From Lathyrus oleraceus (lineage: Eukaryota; Streptophyta; Magnoliopsida; Fabales; Fabaceae), in contig NC_066579.1 in the NCBI RefSeq assembly GCF_024323335.1, forward strand, positions 55,123,271 through 55,187,270: DNA of 64,000 nucleotides, in the 5' to 3' direction. Below, in pieces: positions 1-9,480 of this stretch. Below the pieces are notes generated by a model, which saw only the letters and a list, made by a program, of their open reading frames with translations, was not told the DNA's origin and did no database searches. The translations under genes and the position numbers were made by a program. Position 1 is the stretch's first letter, and the number at the start of each line of letters is the position of its first letter.

Positions 1-1
1 A

Positions 2-400
2 TACACCTCTTGGGTCAGACAGAGGGCTGCTACCTACCTGATGCCATATGATCATCCGAGACCTACACTGTTGGATGTGGCTGGGCCTTCAACCCTCCCT
101 ACCCAACGTGTAGAGGAGTTGAGAGAAGAAGACCTTTCGCGTGCCTGGATCCGCGAGAGAGAGGAATTGCTGCAGCAGCTCAAGGAGAAGGATGATATGA
201 TTGAATTTCTCGAGCACCGAGTGATCGACGACCCGAACGACACTTGGACTTCTCTGCTTCCTCAGTCTTCCAAATTCTGGAAAAGGAAGTATGATCAACT
301 TGCAAAGGAGAAAGCTGATATGGAGGCTGCCTATGAGAGAGAGATCAAGAAGTTGTGCGCTTCTCGTCTTCCAGCATCCCGAGCTAATAGGGATCCATAG
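2..400 (+). CDS. C-terminal part of Ogre ORF1 (ORF upstream of gag)
   Basis: An open frame enters from the left edge and stops at TAG 398-400; the first in-window ATG (position 41) is internal, since the frame is open upstream of it. The 132 or so visible residues contain a Trp/Arg/Tyr-rich stretch just before the ATG and then a strongly charged helix (about residues 35-120) rich in Glu, Lys and Arg that looks like a coiled coil. Position, directly before gag, matches the extra ORF1 of Ogre/Tat elements, whose function is not established. I assign it from position and from general resemblance to plant ORFs of the DUF7745 kind; that second point is memory, not a search. About 300 bases of leader separate it from gag. 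Confidence 0.65.
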   Translation, partial: YTSWVRQRAATYLMPYDHPRPTLLDVAGPSTLPTQRVEELREEDLSRAWIREREELLQQLKEKDDMIEFLEHRVIDDPNDTWTSLLPQSSKFWKRKYDQLAKEKADMEAAYEREIKKLCASRLPASRANRDP

Positions 401-697
401 GATGTCATTTACCTTTTCTCTTTGTAATAATTGAATCAAGAATGCTGTACTTCTTTGTCTTAGTATTTTGAATGAAATATTTTCCATGAACAGTCAAAAT
501 GTTTAATATTCAAAATATTGCAAATGTACCCTGAGGGTTCCTTGAAAATCAAAGCATTTGCACCAAGCATTTCATGCATCATTCCTGCATAAACAGGTAC
601 CTTTTTCTGGTCTTCTGGTTCTAACCCTTTGATCTTCATTTATTTTGAAGACAAGCTGACTCACCGGTATTATACGAGGGTCAACTCTGCAAGGATT
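401..697 (+). other. Spacer between Ogre ORF1 and gag
   Basis: No coding sequence is visible apart from the in-frame extension of the gag ORF (open from 629). The stretch is T-rich at its start, as is common for the ORF1-gag spacer of these elements. I see no convincing splice sites. Confidence 0.5.
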
Positions 698-2404
698 ATG
701 GAGCAATTGGAACAAGAGAACCAGACTTTGAGAGATGAAGTCGCCAGACTTGGCGCTCTGATGGAGCAACTTCTCGCTGCCCAGAATCAGCCTGCTCCTC
801 AGCCAGCAACTCCCGTTCAGCGGACGGTTATATCTGAGATAGCTACCTCAACGGTGCCTGTCAGTGCCCATCAGCCAAGTGCTATGCCTCCCGGTTTTCC
901 TTGGGGGATGCCTCCTGGCTTCATGCCCGATCTGCCAGCTCCAACGTTTGCTCAAATGCCGGCATCTAGCCCGGTCCCTATTCCTGTTCCTCCTGTCGTG
1001 CATACCATGCCTAGGGTAGACGACACCATCTATCACTCCGAAGCTTCTGAAGGCTCAGATGTTCATGAGAAGATGGATGCTATGAACGATCAATTCCTCG
1101 AGCTGAGAAAGGAATTGAGAACTCTTAGAGGCAAAGATCTCTTCGGCAAGTCAGCAGCCGAACTTTGTCTAGTTCCCGGTGTGAAAATACCAGTTAAATT
1201 CAAGGTCCCAGACTTTGAAAAGTATAAAGGGAACACTTGTCCTTTGGCACACTTGGTTATGTATGCCAGAAAGATGTCCACGCAGACAGACAACGATCAA
1301 CTCTTGATCCACTACTTTCAAGACAGTTTGTCTGGTGCTGCCCTACGTTGGTACATGAGCCTGGACAGCGTCAACATCCGCTCTTTCAACGACCTTGGCG
1401 AAGCTTTCGTCAAGCAATATAAATACAACGTTGACATGGCGCCTGACAGAGATCAACTCAGGTCTATGTCACAAAAGGACAAAGAATCGTTCAAGGAGTA
1501 CGCCCAGAGATGGCGTGAGCTGGCAGCTCAAATCACTCCACCATTAGAAGAGAAGGAGATGACCAAGATCTTCCTGAAAACTCTTGGGTCATTTTATTAT
1601 GAGAGAATGGTGGCCAGCGCTCCCTCTGATTTCACCGAGATGGTGAACATGGGGATGCGTCTTGAAGAAGGTGTCCGTGAAGGACGGTTGGCTAAAGATG
1701 ATGGTTCTTCCTCTAAGCGTTATGGAGCGTTTAAGAGGAAAGAAGGTGAAGCGCATGCTGTGCAGTCTCAGCCAAAGCATCGAAGACCCTCTGTTCAGAG
1801 GAAGCCTGCACATCGTGCCAAACATCAGCATCAGGTGGCTAGTGTGGCGCCTGTATTTAAGGATAATGCTCAGCAGTATCAGCATCAGCAGCAATATCCA
1901 CAACCGCAATATCAACAGCAACAGCAGCGTCCACAACAACAGGCTTACCAGCCTCGTGGAAGTACGACCAATCAAGCAAATGTGAGCTATGATAGGAAGA
2001 AGGTCAGTTTCGACCCTATTCCGATGACATATACAGAGCTTTATCCCTCCTTGTTGGAGAGGAAGTTGGTTTCTCCCAGGGATCCTCCTGCTATTCCTGC
2101 CAACCCGCAATGGTGGTACAAACCAGACCAGCATTGTGTCTACCATTCCGGTGCTCCGGGCCACAACGTTGAGAACTGTTTCCCGCTGAAGAATAAGGTT
2201 CAAGACCTTATGAGAAGCGGAATTCTGAGTTTTGAAGACTCCAACCCGAATGTCACCAGGAACCCATTACCTTCGCATGGGAAGTCTGTGAACATGATCC
2301 AGGAAGACCTTGGGAAGTACAAGGTGAAGTATGTCAGTCATATCCGGCAGTCGTTGGTTGATTTACATAAAATGCTGTGTCAGCACAGTCCATTTGGAGC
2401 ATAA
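698..2404 (+). CDS. gag: Ogre-1 gag (capsid/nucleocapsid polyprotein), ends prematurely by frameshift
   Basis: The ORF is open from 629, but the ATG at 698 (followed by Glu-Gln-Leu-Glu-Gln) is the better start because it opens an N-terminal coiled coil; the preceding residues look like translated leader. A Pro-rich linker (about residues 35-105) precedes the retrotransposon gag domain (about residues 180-330), recognisable by a Trp-Tyr pair after a Gly-Ala-Ala-Leu-Arg motif and by the phrase Phe-Lys-Glu-Tyr-Ala-Gln-Arg-Trp. A Gln-rich stretch (about 1860-1945) and a zinc-knuckle-like Cys/His segment near 2140-2180 follow. The protein should package element RNA into virus-like particles. The frame hits TAA at 2402-2404 where the family reads on into a further segment and protease, so this is a truncating frameshift near 2390-2404. 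Confidence 0.85.
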   Translation: MEQLEQENQTLRDEVARLGALMEQLLAAQNQPAPQPATPVQRTVISEIATSTVPVSAHQPSAMPPGFPWGMPPGFMPDLPAPTFAQMPASSPVPIPVPPVVHTMPRVDDTIYHSEASEGSDVHEKMDAMNDQFLELRKELRTLRGKDLFGKSAAELCLVPGVKIPVKFKVPDFEKYKGNTCPLAHLVMYARKMSTQTDNDQLLIHYFQDSLSGAALRWYMSLDSVNIRSFNDLGEAFVKQYKYNVDMAPDRDQLRSMSQKDKESFKEYAQRWRELAAQITPPLEEKEMTKIFLKTLGSFYYERMVASAPSDFTEMVNMGMRLEEGVREGRLAKDDGSSSKRYGAFKRKEGEAHAVQSQPKHRRPSVQRKPAHRAKHQHQVASVAPVFKDNAQQYQHQQQYPQPQYQQQQQRPQQQAYQPRGSTTNQANVSYDRKKVSFDPIPMTYTELYPSLLERKLVSPRDPPAIPANPQWWYKPDQHCVYHSGAPGHNVENCFPLKNKVQDLMRSGILSFEDSNPNVTRNPLPSHGKSVNMIQEDLGKYKVKYVSHIRQSLVDLHKMLCQHSPFGA

Positions 2405-2840
2405 CCATGACCAGTGCCGCGTCTGCTCGGTCAACCGCTTGGGTTGTGATCAGGTTCGTCGAGAACTGCAGATGATGTTGAATGAAGGTACCATTGAGAT
2501 TCTCCAGAATCACAATGTGGATGTTGTTGAGCCCGAAGTGAGTGTCATCTCCCCGGTGTTCAAGTTGCCAGAGCCCGTTGTTATTCGTTATAATAGCAAC
2601 AAACCAAAGGCATCACCTTCTTTGGTTATTAAACCAGCTGGCCCTGTGCCCTATTCATCTGATCGAGCTGTACCTTTCAGATACAATCCTGTTGCTGTCC
2701 AGGATGGAGTAGAGGTTCCTTTGCCTTCCACTTCCGTGACCACTATTGCTGATGTTAGTGGGTTGACCCGCAGTGGTCGCGTCTTTTCCGCGCCTCCAAA
2801 GGCTACTGTTTCTGATACTGTTGAGCGCCCTGTGGGGGAC
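2400..2840 (+). pseudogene. Ogre-1 gag-protease linker segment, out of frame with both neighbours
   Basis: This stretch continues the gag-protease polyprotein in a different frame: the frame that is open here begins to make family-like sense at about 2400 (His-Asn-His-Asp-Gln-Cys) and stops to do so at about 2835-2848, where the sense moves to a third frame. It contains a Cys-x-x-Cys pair and the phrase Thr-Arg-Ser-Gly-Arg-Val-Phe-Ser near 2765-2800, usual for Ogre elements just before the protease region. Two frameshifts therefore separate gag, linker and protease. A programmed shift is unlikely because the shifts lie inside conserved stretches and no slippery site stands out, but this is inference. 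Confidence 0.7.
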
Positions 2841-2844
2841 CGCT

Positions 2845-4008
2845 GTGAATGTTCAGAATCCGGCACTTGATGTTGCCAAACCCTCCTCGTCTGTACAAAA
2901 GACTCCTGTTTCTTCAGTTGGCCCGAGCGGCATTGTTGATGAAGAATCTGATGAGATGCTGAGGCTCATCAGAAAGAGTGAGTACAATATTGTAGACCAG
3001 CTTCTACACACGCCCTCCAAGATTTCTATTCTTTCTCTATTGCTAAATTCAGAACCCCATCGGGAATCTCTGCAGAAAGTCTTGGACCTGGCATATGTCG
3101 ATCACGACGTCACCTTGGAACAATTTGATAGCATTGTTGCAAACATCACCGCTTGCAACACTCTAAGCTTTTGTGACGCTGATCTCCCTGAGGAGGGAAG
3201 AGACCACAACATGGCTTTACACATATCCATGAATTGCAAATCCGATGCAATGTCCAATGTGTTGGTGGACACTGGATCGTCTCTGAATGTATTGCCAAAA
3301 TCCACACTCTCTCGATTGTCATATCAAGGTCCTCCTATGAGGCAGAGTGGGGTTGTTGTTAAAGCTTTTGATGGGTCGCGTAAGACCGTGATTGGGGAAG
3401 TTGATCTCCCAATCAAGATTGGACCAAGTGATTTCCAGATCACTTTTCAAGTAATGGATATTCACCCATCATACAGCTGTCTCTTGGGCAGACCATGGAT
3501 TCACGAGGCTGGCGCCGTGACATCCACCCTACACCAAAAGTTGAAGTTTGTGAAAAACAAGAAATTGGTTGTAGTAGGGGGAGAAAAGGCTCTCCTGGTC
3601 AGTAATCTATCTTCTTTCTCGTACATTGATGCAGAGGATGAAGTTGGAACTCAGTTCCAAGCTTTATCTATTGATAAACCAATCGAGAAGAAGTCTCCTT
3701 CATTCACTTCCTACCGTGATGCAAAGCTGGCCATTGAATGTGGTGCAGTCGCTGGATTAGGGAAAGTGCTTGAACTTGAAGATAACCGATCCCGGGCTGG
3801 CATTGGCTTTGGTTCTGGGGCATGCAATGAGCAAGGTCTGTTCACCAGTGGAGGATTCATCCATGCTGATCAACCTGCAGAAGAGGAAGCTGCTGCTATC
3901 ATTGAAGAAGAAGATGCAGAAGACTTGAACAATTTTGTTATTCCTGGTGGTGTCTGCCACAATTGGGTCGCTGTGGATGTTCCTACAGTTATCCATAGAT
4001 CAGAGTAA
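2845..4008 (+). CDS. pro: Ogre-1 aspartic protease region
   Basis: The retropepsin-like domain is centred on the catalytic Asp-Thr-Gly-Ser-Ser motif at about 3268-3282, within a Val-Leu-Val-Asp-Thr-Gly context, followed by a flap region and a Leu-Leu-Gly-Arg-Pro-Trp motif near 3482-3500 that is typical of plant Ty3/gypsy proteases. It should process the gag-pol polyprotein. An open frame starts at 2773, but sense begins only after the frameshift at about 2840. The C-terminal tail is acidic (near 3880-3935). In unspliced RNA the frame ends at TAA 4006-4008; when the intron at 4005-4280 is removed it runs into pol. Confidence 0.85.
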   Translation: MNVQNPALDVAKPSSSVQKTPVSSVGPSGIVDEESDEMLRLIRKSEYNIVDQLLHTPSKISILSLLLNSEPHRESLQKVLDLAYVDHDVTLEQFDSIVANITACNTLSFCDADLPEEGRDHNMALHISMNCKSDAMSNVLVDTGSSLNVLPKSTLSRLSYQGPPMRQSGVVVKAFDGSRKTVIGEVDLPIKIGPSDFQITFQVMDIHPSYSCLLGRPWIHEAGAVTSTLHQKLKFVKNKKLVVVGGEKALLVSNLSSFSYIDAEDEVGTQFQALSIDKPIEKKSPSFTSYRDAKLAIECGAVAGLGKVLELEDNRSRAGIGFGSGACNEQGLFTSGGFIHADQPAEEEAAAIIEEEDAEDLNNFVIPGGVCHNWVAVDVPTVIHRSE

Positions 4009-4280
4009 TTGTTCATTTTGTTTAAAACCCTTCTCCCATGCCAAAAGGAGAAGTGATGACATTGTTGGCAAAGCATATATACAATGATATTTTCATTCAA
4101 TTTTTGCATTGTCAAAACATTTGTTTTTCCTTTGTTTTCACTTTTTGCTTTTCTTTATGAAATCAGTGATCACAAAAAACCATAAAAACAAAATAAAAGC
4201 TGTAAAAGCAACATCTTTCATCTGCATAATGATTTGCTTGTTTAATTCTGAAGTTTTTCTTAACCAAAATCATTATGCAG
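4005..4280 (+). other. Ogre intron between protease and reverse transcriptase
   Basis: A GT at 4005-4006 overlaps the protease stop codon, and an AG at 4279-4280 is preceded by a T-rich stretch and TTATGCAG. Removing these 276 bases joins two bases (GA, 4003-4004) with G4281 to form a Glu codon and continues without a stop into the pol frame at 4282. The segment itself is AT-rich and has stops in all frames. An intron here, spliced in a part of the transcripts so that both Gag-Pro and Gag-Pro-Pol can be made, is a described feature of Ogre elements; exact use of these sites in this copy is inferred. Confidence 0.85.
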
Positions 4281-4281
4281 G

Positions 4282-7200
4282 TTGATCCTAAAACCCATTG
4301 AACATAATGATCCAACGCCATCTCCCAATTTTGAATTCCCTGTATTTGAGGCAGAAGAAGATGACGTTGAAGAGATTCCTGATGAGATCACCCGTCTCCT
4401 TGAGCACGAAGAGAAGATCATTCAGCCGCATCTCGAAGACTTGGAAACAGTCAACTTGGGATCTGAAGATTGTGAGCGCCTGGTGAAGATTGGGGCACTT
4501 CTTGAAGGGTCTGTTAAGGAAGATTTGATCAGCTTGCTACGAGAATATTCAGATATCTTTGCTTGGTCCTATGAAGACATGCCGGGTTTAGATACAGATA
4601 TTGTGCAACATTTCCTGCCTTTGAAGCCTGAGTGCGTGCCTGTGAAGCAGAAGCTCAGAAGAACTCATCCAGATATGGCAGTGAAGATCAAAGAGGAAGT
4701 TCAGAAGCAAATTGATGCGGGGTTTCTGGTGACTTCGACATATCCTCTATGGGTGGCCAATATTGTGCCTGTTCCTAAGAAGGACGGAAAAGTCCGTATG
4801 TGCGTTGACTACAGAGATTTGAATAAAGCTAGTCCAAAAGATGATTTTCCTCTACCACACATTGACATGTTGGTAGACAATACAGCTAAATTCAAAGTCT
4901 TTTCCTTTATGGACGGATTTTCCGGATATAATCAAATCAAGATGGCACCAGAGGATATGGAGAAGACAACATTCATCACACCTTGGGGAACATTCTGTTA
5001 TCGAGTGATGCCCTTCGGTTTGAAGAACGCCGGAGCCACGTATCAACGAGCTATGACTACCTTGTTTCATGATATGATGCACAAGGAGATAGAAGTCTAT
5101 GTTGATGATATGATTGCTAAGTCCCGAACGGAAGTTGAGCATATTGAGCATTTGTTGAAGCTTTTTCAGCGTTTGAGAAAGTTCCAGCTTCGTCTGAATC
5201 CGAACAAATGTACTTTTGGAGTCCGTTCCGGAAAGTTGTTGGGTTTTGTGGTAAGTGAAAGAGGTATTGAGGTTGATCCTGCAAAGGTCAAAGCAATACA
5301 AGAGATGCCCGCACCCAAAACTGAGAAGCAAGTCCGAGGTTTTCTTGGCCGCTTGAACTACATTTCCAGATTTATATCCCACATGACTGCCACATGTGCG
5401 CCGATATTCAAGCTCCTCCGGAAAGATCAGTCTCATGATTGGACCGAGGATTGCCAGAAAGCTTTCGACAGTATCAAAGATTATCTGTCTGAACCTCCGA
5501 TTTTGTCTCCGCCTGTAGAAGGAAGACCTCTGATTATGTACTTAACAGTTCTTGAAGACTCGATGGGTTGTGTACTCGGTCAACAAGATGAATCAGGGAA
5601 GAAGGAGTTTGCTATCTACTACCTCAGTAAGAAGTTTACTGATTGTGAGTCTCGGTACTCTATGCTTGAGAAGACGTGCTGTGCTTTAGCTTGGGCAGCT
5701 AAGCGTTTGCGCCAGTACATGATAAATCATACAACTTGGTTGATATCCAGAATGGATCCAATTAAGTATATCTTCGAGAAGCCTGCTTTAACTGGGAGGA
5801 TTGCCCGTTGGCAGATGCTGTTGTCTGAGTATGATATCGAGTATCGAGCTCAGAAAGCTATCAAAGGTAGTATCTTGGCTGACCACCTAGCGCACCAGCC
5901 AATTGAAGATCATCAGTCTGTTCAGTATGACTTCCCTGACGAGGAAATTCTGTATTTGAAGATGAAAGATTGCGATGAGCCTACACTTGATGAAGGTCCA
6001 GAACCTGGTTCCAGATGGACGATGGTGTTTGATGGCGCTGTTAATCAATATGGAAATGGAATTGGGGCAGTAATTGTTAATCCCCAGGGTTCGCACATTC
6101 CATTTACAGCAAGGCTAACCTTCAAATGCACGAATAATATGGCGGAGTATGAAGCCTGTATTATGGGACTTGAAGAATGCATTGACTTAAGAATCAAGTA
6201 TCTTGATGTCTATGGTGATTCAGCTTTGGTTGTCAATCAGATCAAAGGTGAATGGGAGACAAATCAACCAGGTCTCATCCCATACAGAGATTATGCAAGG
6301 AGAATTTCAACTTTCTTTACAGAAGTTGAATTTTATCATATTCCTCGAGAGGATAATCGGATGGCAGATGCCCTTGCAACGCTTGCTTCCATGATTGTTG
6401 TCAGATGGTGGAATGATGTCCCCAACATTACTGTGATGCGCTTGGACAGACCCGCTCACATATTTGCAATTGAAGACGTGAAAGATGACAAGCCTTGGTA
6501 TTTTGATATCAAGAATTTCCTCCAGAACCAGGTCTACCCGCCTGGGGCATCTGTGAAAGATAGGAAAACTTTGAGAAGGTTGTCAGGCAGTTTCTACCTC
6601 AGTGGTGAAGTGCTGTACAAGAGAAATTTTGATATGGTTTTGCTCAGATGCGTGGATAGACACGAAGCAAACCTGTTGATGACTGAGGTCCATGAGGGTT
6701 CATTTGGTACTCATTCCAATGGACATGCCATGGCTAAGAAAATGTTGAGAGCAGGCTACTATTGGCTGACAATGGAGTCTGACTGTTGCAAGTATGTGAA
6801 GAAATGTCACAAGTGTCAAATTTATGCGGATAAGATTCATATTCCTCCGACACTCCTGAATGTGATTTCATCACCATGGCCTTTCTCTATGTGGGGAATC
6901 GACATGATCGGCATGATTGAGCCGAAAGCGTCCAATGGACATCGGTTTATTCTCGTAGCAATTGATTACTTCACCAAATGGGTTGAAGCCGCGTCGTACG
7001 CGAATGTAACCAGGCAGGTGGTTGTGAAGTTTATCAAGAATCAGCTGATTTGCCGTTATGGTGTGCCAGAGAGGATCATTACTGATAATGGATCCAATCT
7101 GAATAACAAGATGATGGATGAGTTGTGCGCTGAATTCAAGATTGCACACCATAATTCCTCTCCTTACAGACCTAAGATGAATGGGGCTGTTGAAGCTGCT

Positions 7201-7743
7201 AACAAGAATATCAAGAGAATTATCCAGAAGATGACTGTCACGTACAAAGATTGGCATGAGATGCTGCCATTTGCTTTGCATGGATATCGTACGTCTGTAC
7301 GCACTTCAACAGGGGCAACCCCTTTCTCTCTTGTTTATGGCATGGAAGCCGTTCTCCCAGTAGAGGTGGAGATCCCATCAATGCGAGTCTTGATGGAAGC
7401 CAAGTTGACTGATGCTGAATGGATTCAGAGTCGTTATGACCAGTTGAATTTGATTGAAGAGAAGCGATTAACTGCCATGTGCCATGGTCAGTTATATCAG
7501 CAGAGAATGAAGAAAGCATTCGACAAGAAGGTCAAGCCTCGTGTGTTCCGAGAAGGTGACCTTGTGCTCAAGAAAGTTTTGTCTTTCGCGCCCGATTCCA
7601 GGGGCAAGTGGACTCCAAACTACGAGGGTCCATATGTTGTTAAGAGAGCCTTTTCAGGCGGAGCTTTGATGCTTACAACAATGGATGGGGAGGATTTCAC
7701 TCGTCCTGTGAATTCAGATGCAGTTAAGAGATACTTTGCCTAA
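4282..7743 (+). CDS. pol: Ogre-1 pol: reverse transcriptase, RNase H, archaeal-type RNase H, integrase
   Basis: The frame is open for 1153 codons to TAA 7741-7743. It has no ATG at its head because it is reached by splicing from protease (first codon TTG). Reverse transcriptase occupies about residues 145-330, with Tyr-Val-Asp-Asp at 273-276; the usual Ty3/gypsy RNase H follows (about 410-520). A second RNase H of archaeal type starts at Asp584 (Phe-Asp-Gly-Ala) and contains the Asn-Asn-Met-Ala-Glu-Tyr-Glu motif, a Tat-lineage mark. Integrase has an N-terminal His-His-Cys-Cys zinc finger (Cys-His-Lys-Cys near residue 850) and the catalytic triad Asp874, Asp935 and Glu971, with exactly 35 residues between the last two. 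No stop or frameshift is seen, in contrast to the broken gag-protease upstream. Confidence 0.95.
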   Translation: MILKPIEHNDPTPSPNFEFPVFEAEEDDVEEIPDEITRLLEHEEKIIQPHLEDLETVNLGSEDCERLVKIGALLEGSVKEDLISLLREYSDIFAWSYEDMPGLDTDIVQHFLPLKPECVPVKQKLRRTHPDMAVKIKEEVQKQIDAGFLVTSTYPLWVANIVPVPKKDGKVRMCVDYRDLNKASPKDDFPLPHIDMLVDNTAKFKVFSFMDGFSGYNQIKMAPEDMEKTTFITPWGTFCYRVMPFGLKNAGATYQRAMTTLFHDMMHKEIEVYVDDMIAKSRTEVEHIEHLLKLFQRLRKFQLRLNPNKCTFGVRSGKLLGFVVSERGIEVDPAKVKAIQEMPAPKTEKQVRGFLGRLNYISRFISHMTATCAPIFKLLRKDQSHDWTEDCQKAFDSIKDYLSEPPILSPPVEGRPLIMYLTVLEDSMGCVLGQQDESGKKEFAIYYLSKKFTDCESRYSMLEKTCCALAWAAKRLRQYMINHTTWLISRMDPIKYIFEKPALTGRIARWQMLLSEYDIEYRAQKAIKGSILADHLAHQPIEDHQSVQYDFPDEEILYLKMKDCDEPTLDEGPEPGSRWTMVFDGAVNQYGNGIGAVIVNPQGSHIPFTARLTFKCTNNMAEYEACIMGLEECIDLRIKYLDVYGDSALVVNQIKGEWETNQPGLIPYRDYARRISTFFTEVEFYHIPREDNRMADALATLASMIVVRWWNDVPNITVMRLDRPAHIFAIEDVKDDKPWYFDIKNFLQNQVYPPGASVKDRKTLRRLSGSFYLSGEVLYKRNFDMVLLRCVDRHEANLLMTEVHEGSFGTHSNGHAMAKKMLRAGYYWLTMESDCCKYVKKCHKCQIYADKIHIPPTLLNVISSPWPFSMWGIDMIGMIEPKASNGHRFILVAIDYFTKWVEAASYANVTRQVVVKFIKNQLICRYGVPERIITDNGSNLNNKMMDELCAEFKIAHHNSSPYRPKMNGAVEAANKNIKRIIQKMTVTYKDWHEMLPFALHGYRTSVRTSTGATPFSLVYGMEAVLPVEVEIPSMRVLMEAKLTDAEWIQSRYDQLNLIEEKRLTAMCHGQLYQQRMKKAFDKKVKPRVFREGDLVLKKVLSFAPDSRGKWTPNYEGPYVVKRAFSGGALMLTTMDGEDFTRPVNSDAVKRYFA

Positions 7744-7799
7744 AAAAAAAAAAGTATATGCAAATGAAAAAAGAATGAAAAAACAGAATAGATCGCTAA

Positions 7800-7960
7800 G
7801 TTGAAAACCCGAAAGGGCGGCTTAGGCAAAAATGAGCGTCTCGGTGGAGAACCCGCAAGGGTAATTCAGGCAAAAATTAGAGACTTGAAAAAAAAGGTAA
7901 TATATTTGCATCCCGCTAGATTGAGTACCTCACTCTGGGGCAATCTAGGCAAAAAATAGG
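7800..7960 (+). repeat. Three degenerate ~45-base units with tetraloop-like hairpins just after pol
   Basis: Units end in a shared AGGCAAAAA-like motif (7824-7833, 7867-7877, 7947-7957). The first two contain CCC-GAAA-GGG (7808-7817) and CCC-GCAA-GGG (7852-7861), which would fold in RNA as 3-bp stems with GNRA tetraloops; the third has CCT-n6-GGGG in the same place. Confidence 0.6.
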
Positions 7961-8479
7961 GATTTGGCAAGTAATTGCATCCTGACAAGACTTTCTGTTT
8001 ATCAGTCGTCATTTCGTCAGAAGATTCTCGATTCGTCGTCAACTGAAGCTTCGGATACATCGAGATTCAAATTGGTAGAGAAAGGATCATTATGTTCAAT
8101 GTAGCCCTCTTCCAATATATATCACTGATTTCGAATTTGTACAGATCTATGGAGTCTTGCCATTTGCAGACTACCATTCTATCAAATCAATTTGAGCTTT
8201 TTATCCAATTATTTGCATTCTTATTTGTTTCAATTCAACAAATGTTTTGCATGTTTTAAATTGATAAAATGTCATTGTTTTAAACAAATAAACTTTTCAA
8301 AAATTTTGTTTTAAAACAAAGTGAACATTCACAAGATTGAAAGGATACTCAAGAATATCTCAGTGCTCTCCCGAGGGTGGCATGATTCCCAACAGGTAAG
8401 ACATTTGTTCGTATTCCCGGTTTGGTGGTATCTCCTTTCTTCAGATCTTTGATGAGGCTGTTCCTCAAACAAAGTTGTT

Positions 8480-9480
8480 GTTGGGGTTATTCCCCAGTAC
8501 AGTCGCAAGTAATTTGTTGTTGAAGACTTCGCTTTCTCCAGCAGCAGTTTTCCCCTAGCATGAGTGTTTTATTGTGAAGTTTCGGCGGTTGTTGGTTTGT
8601 CATCTTGGTGCCCCGTCACTTTCTCCAGTGGGTCGTCTGCCCCAGACTTTATCTGTCTCCTCAGCACAGTCATGAGTGTAACTGATTGATTGATACTCCC
8701 CTCGGAGTCGCGAGTAGAGCTGTTATTGATATCCCCACCAGGGTTGAAAGTAGAGTTTGTTACCTCCTTTCCCCATGCAGTGTGCCAGCAGGATCTGTCT
8801 GTTTCCTCAGCATGATCGCTTTCTTTTTGAAGACTCGGTAAGTCAGTGGTTTGATACCCGGTACTTTACCTTTTCCCCGGCGAAGTCGTCTGCGGAATTA
8901 TTACTATCTCTCCATCAGAGTTTATTCTCTCCAGCAGAGCAGGATTTATTTTCCTACTCGATGTTTATTTGGGTTGACATCCCAGTATTGCAACCATCTT
9001 TTCCTCAGCTTAGTCTGCAGATTGTTCGTTGTGGCAGTTTCGCCTGTTGAATACTCTTTCAATCCCGGTATGGTCGGATGATGGCCCTAGCCTCCAGTGA
9101 ACGGATTGATTTCCTGACTGTTTGTGATCCCCAGTAGAGTGGCTTATATTGCAGAATCTACTTGTTATGATCAGGTTGCTGTATATTCTCCCCAAGTGGA
9201 GTGGTTCGTTGCAGAATATACTTGTTTGATCTGTCCTCCCTCAGTGGTTTGTTCCCAAGAGAGTAGCCGACAGTTTTCCCCAATAGAGTTGCTTATGCAG
9301 TTAGATTCTATTTGGATGATATCATTCTCCCTCAGTGGGCTGTCCCCCAGCGGAGTTTTGTGGATTTGCTTCTACAGCAGCTTGCGCTCGTGCAATGCAC
9401 TTTTGTTTCTCAGTTGACACTGGGATCCCCTGCAGATATACTTTGGGACTTCTCTTGTTCCCCTACAGATTCGTCTTGGT
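8480..9480 (+). repeat. Interspersed short boxes, consensus about YCCCCARYRGAGT
   Basis: At least fifteen variants of CCCCAGTAGAGT / CCCCAGCGGAGT / CTCCAGCAGAG occur at roughly 30-80 base intervals, for example near 8490, 8530, 8700, 8730, 8930, 9130, 9190, 9280 and 9350. Many can pair CYCC with GGAG across 3-5 bases. The same boxes recur farther right (about 10090-10340 and 12210-12420) and in the Ogre-2 copy. Confidence 0.55.

Noticed and set aside
1589..2203. 204-codon open frame on the minus strand opposite gag
   Set aside because: It mirrors the gag coding frame, has an unlikely composition rich in Leu and Arg runs, and resembles no protein; it is a by-product of gag codon use.
4852..5436. 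194-codon open frame on the minus strand opposite RT
   Set aside because: It lies fully inside the strongly supported pol frame and has no domain features.
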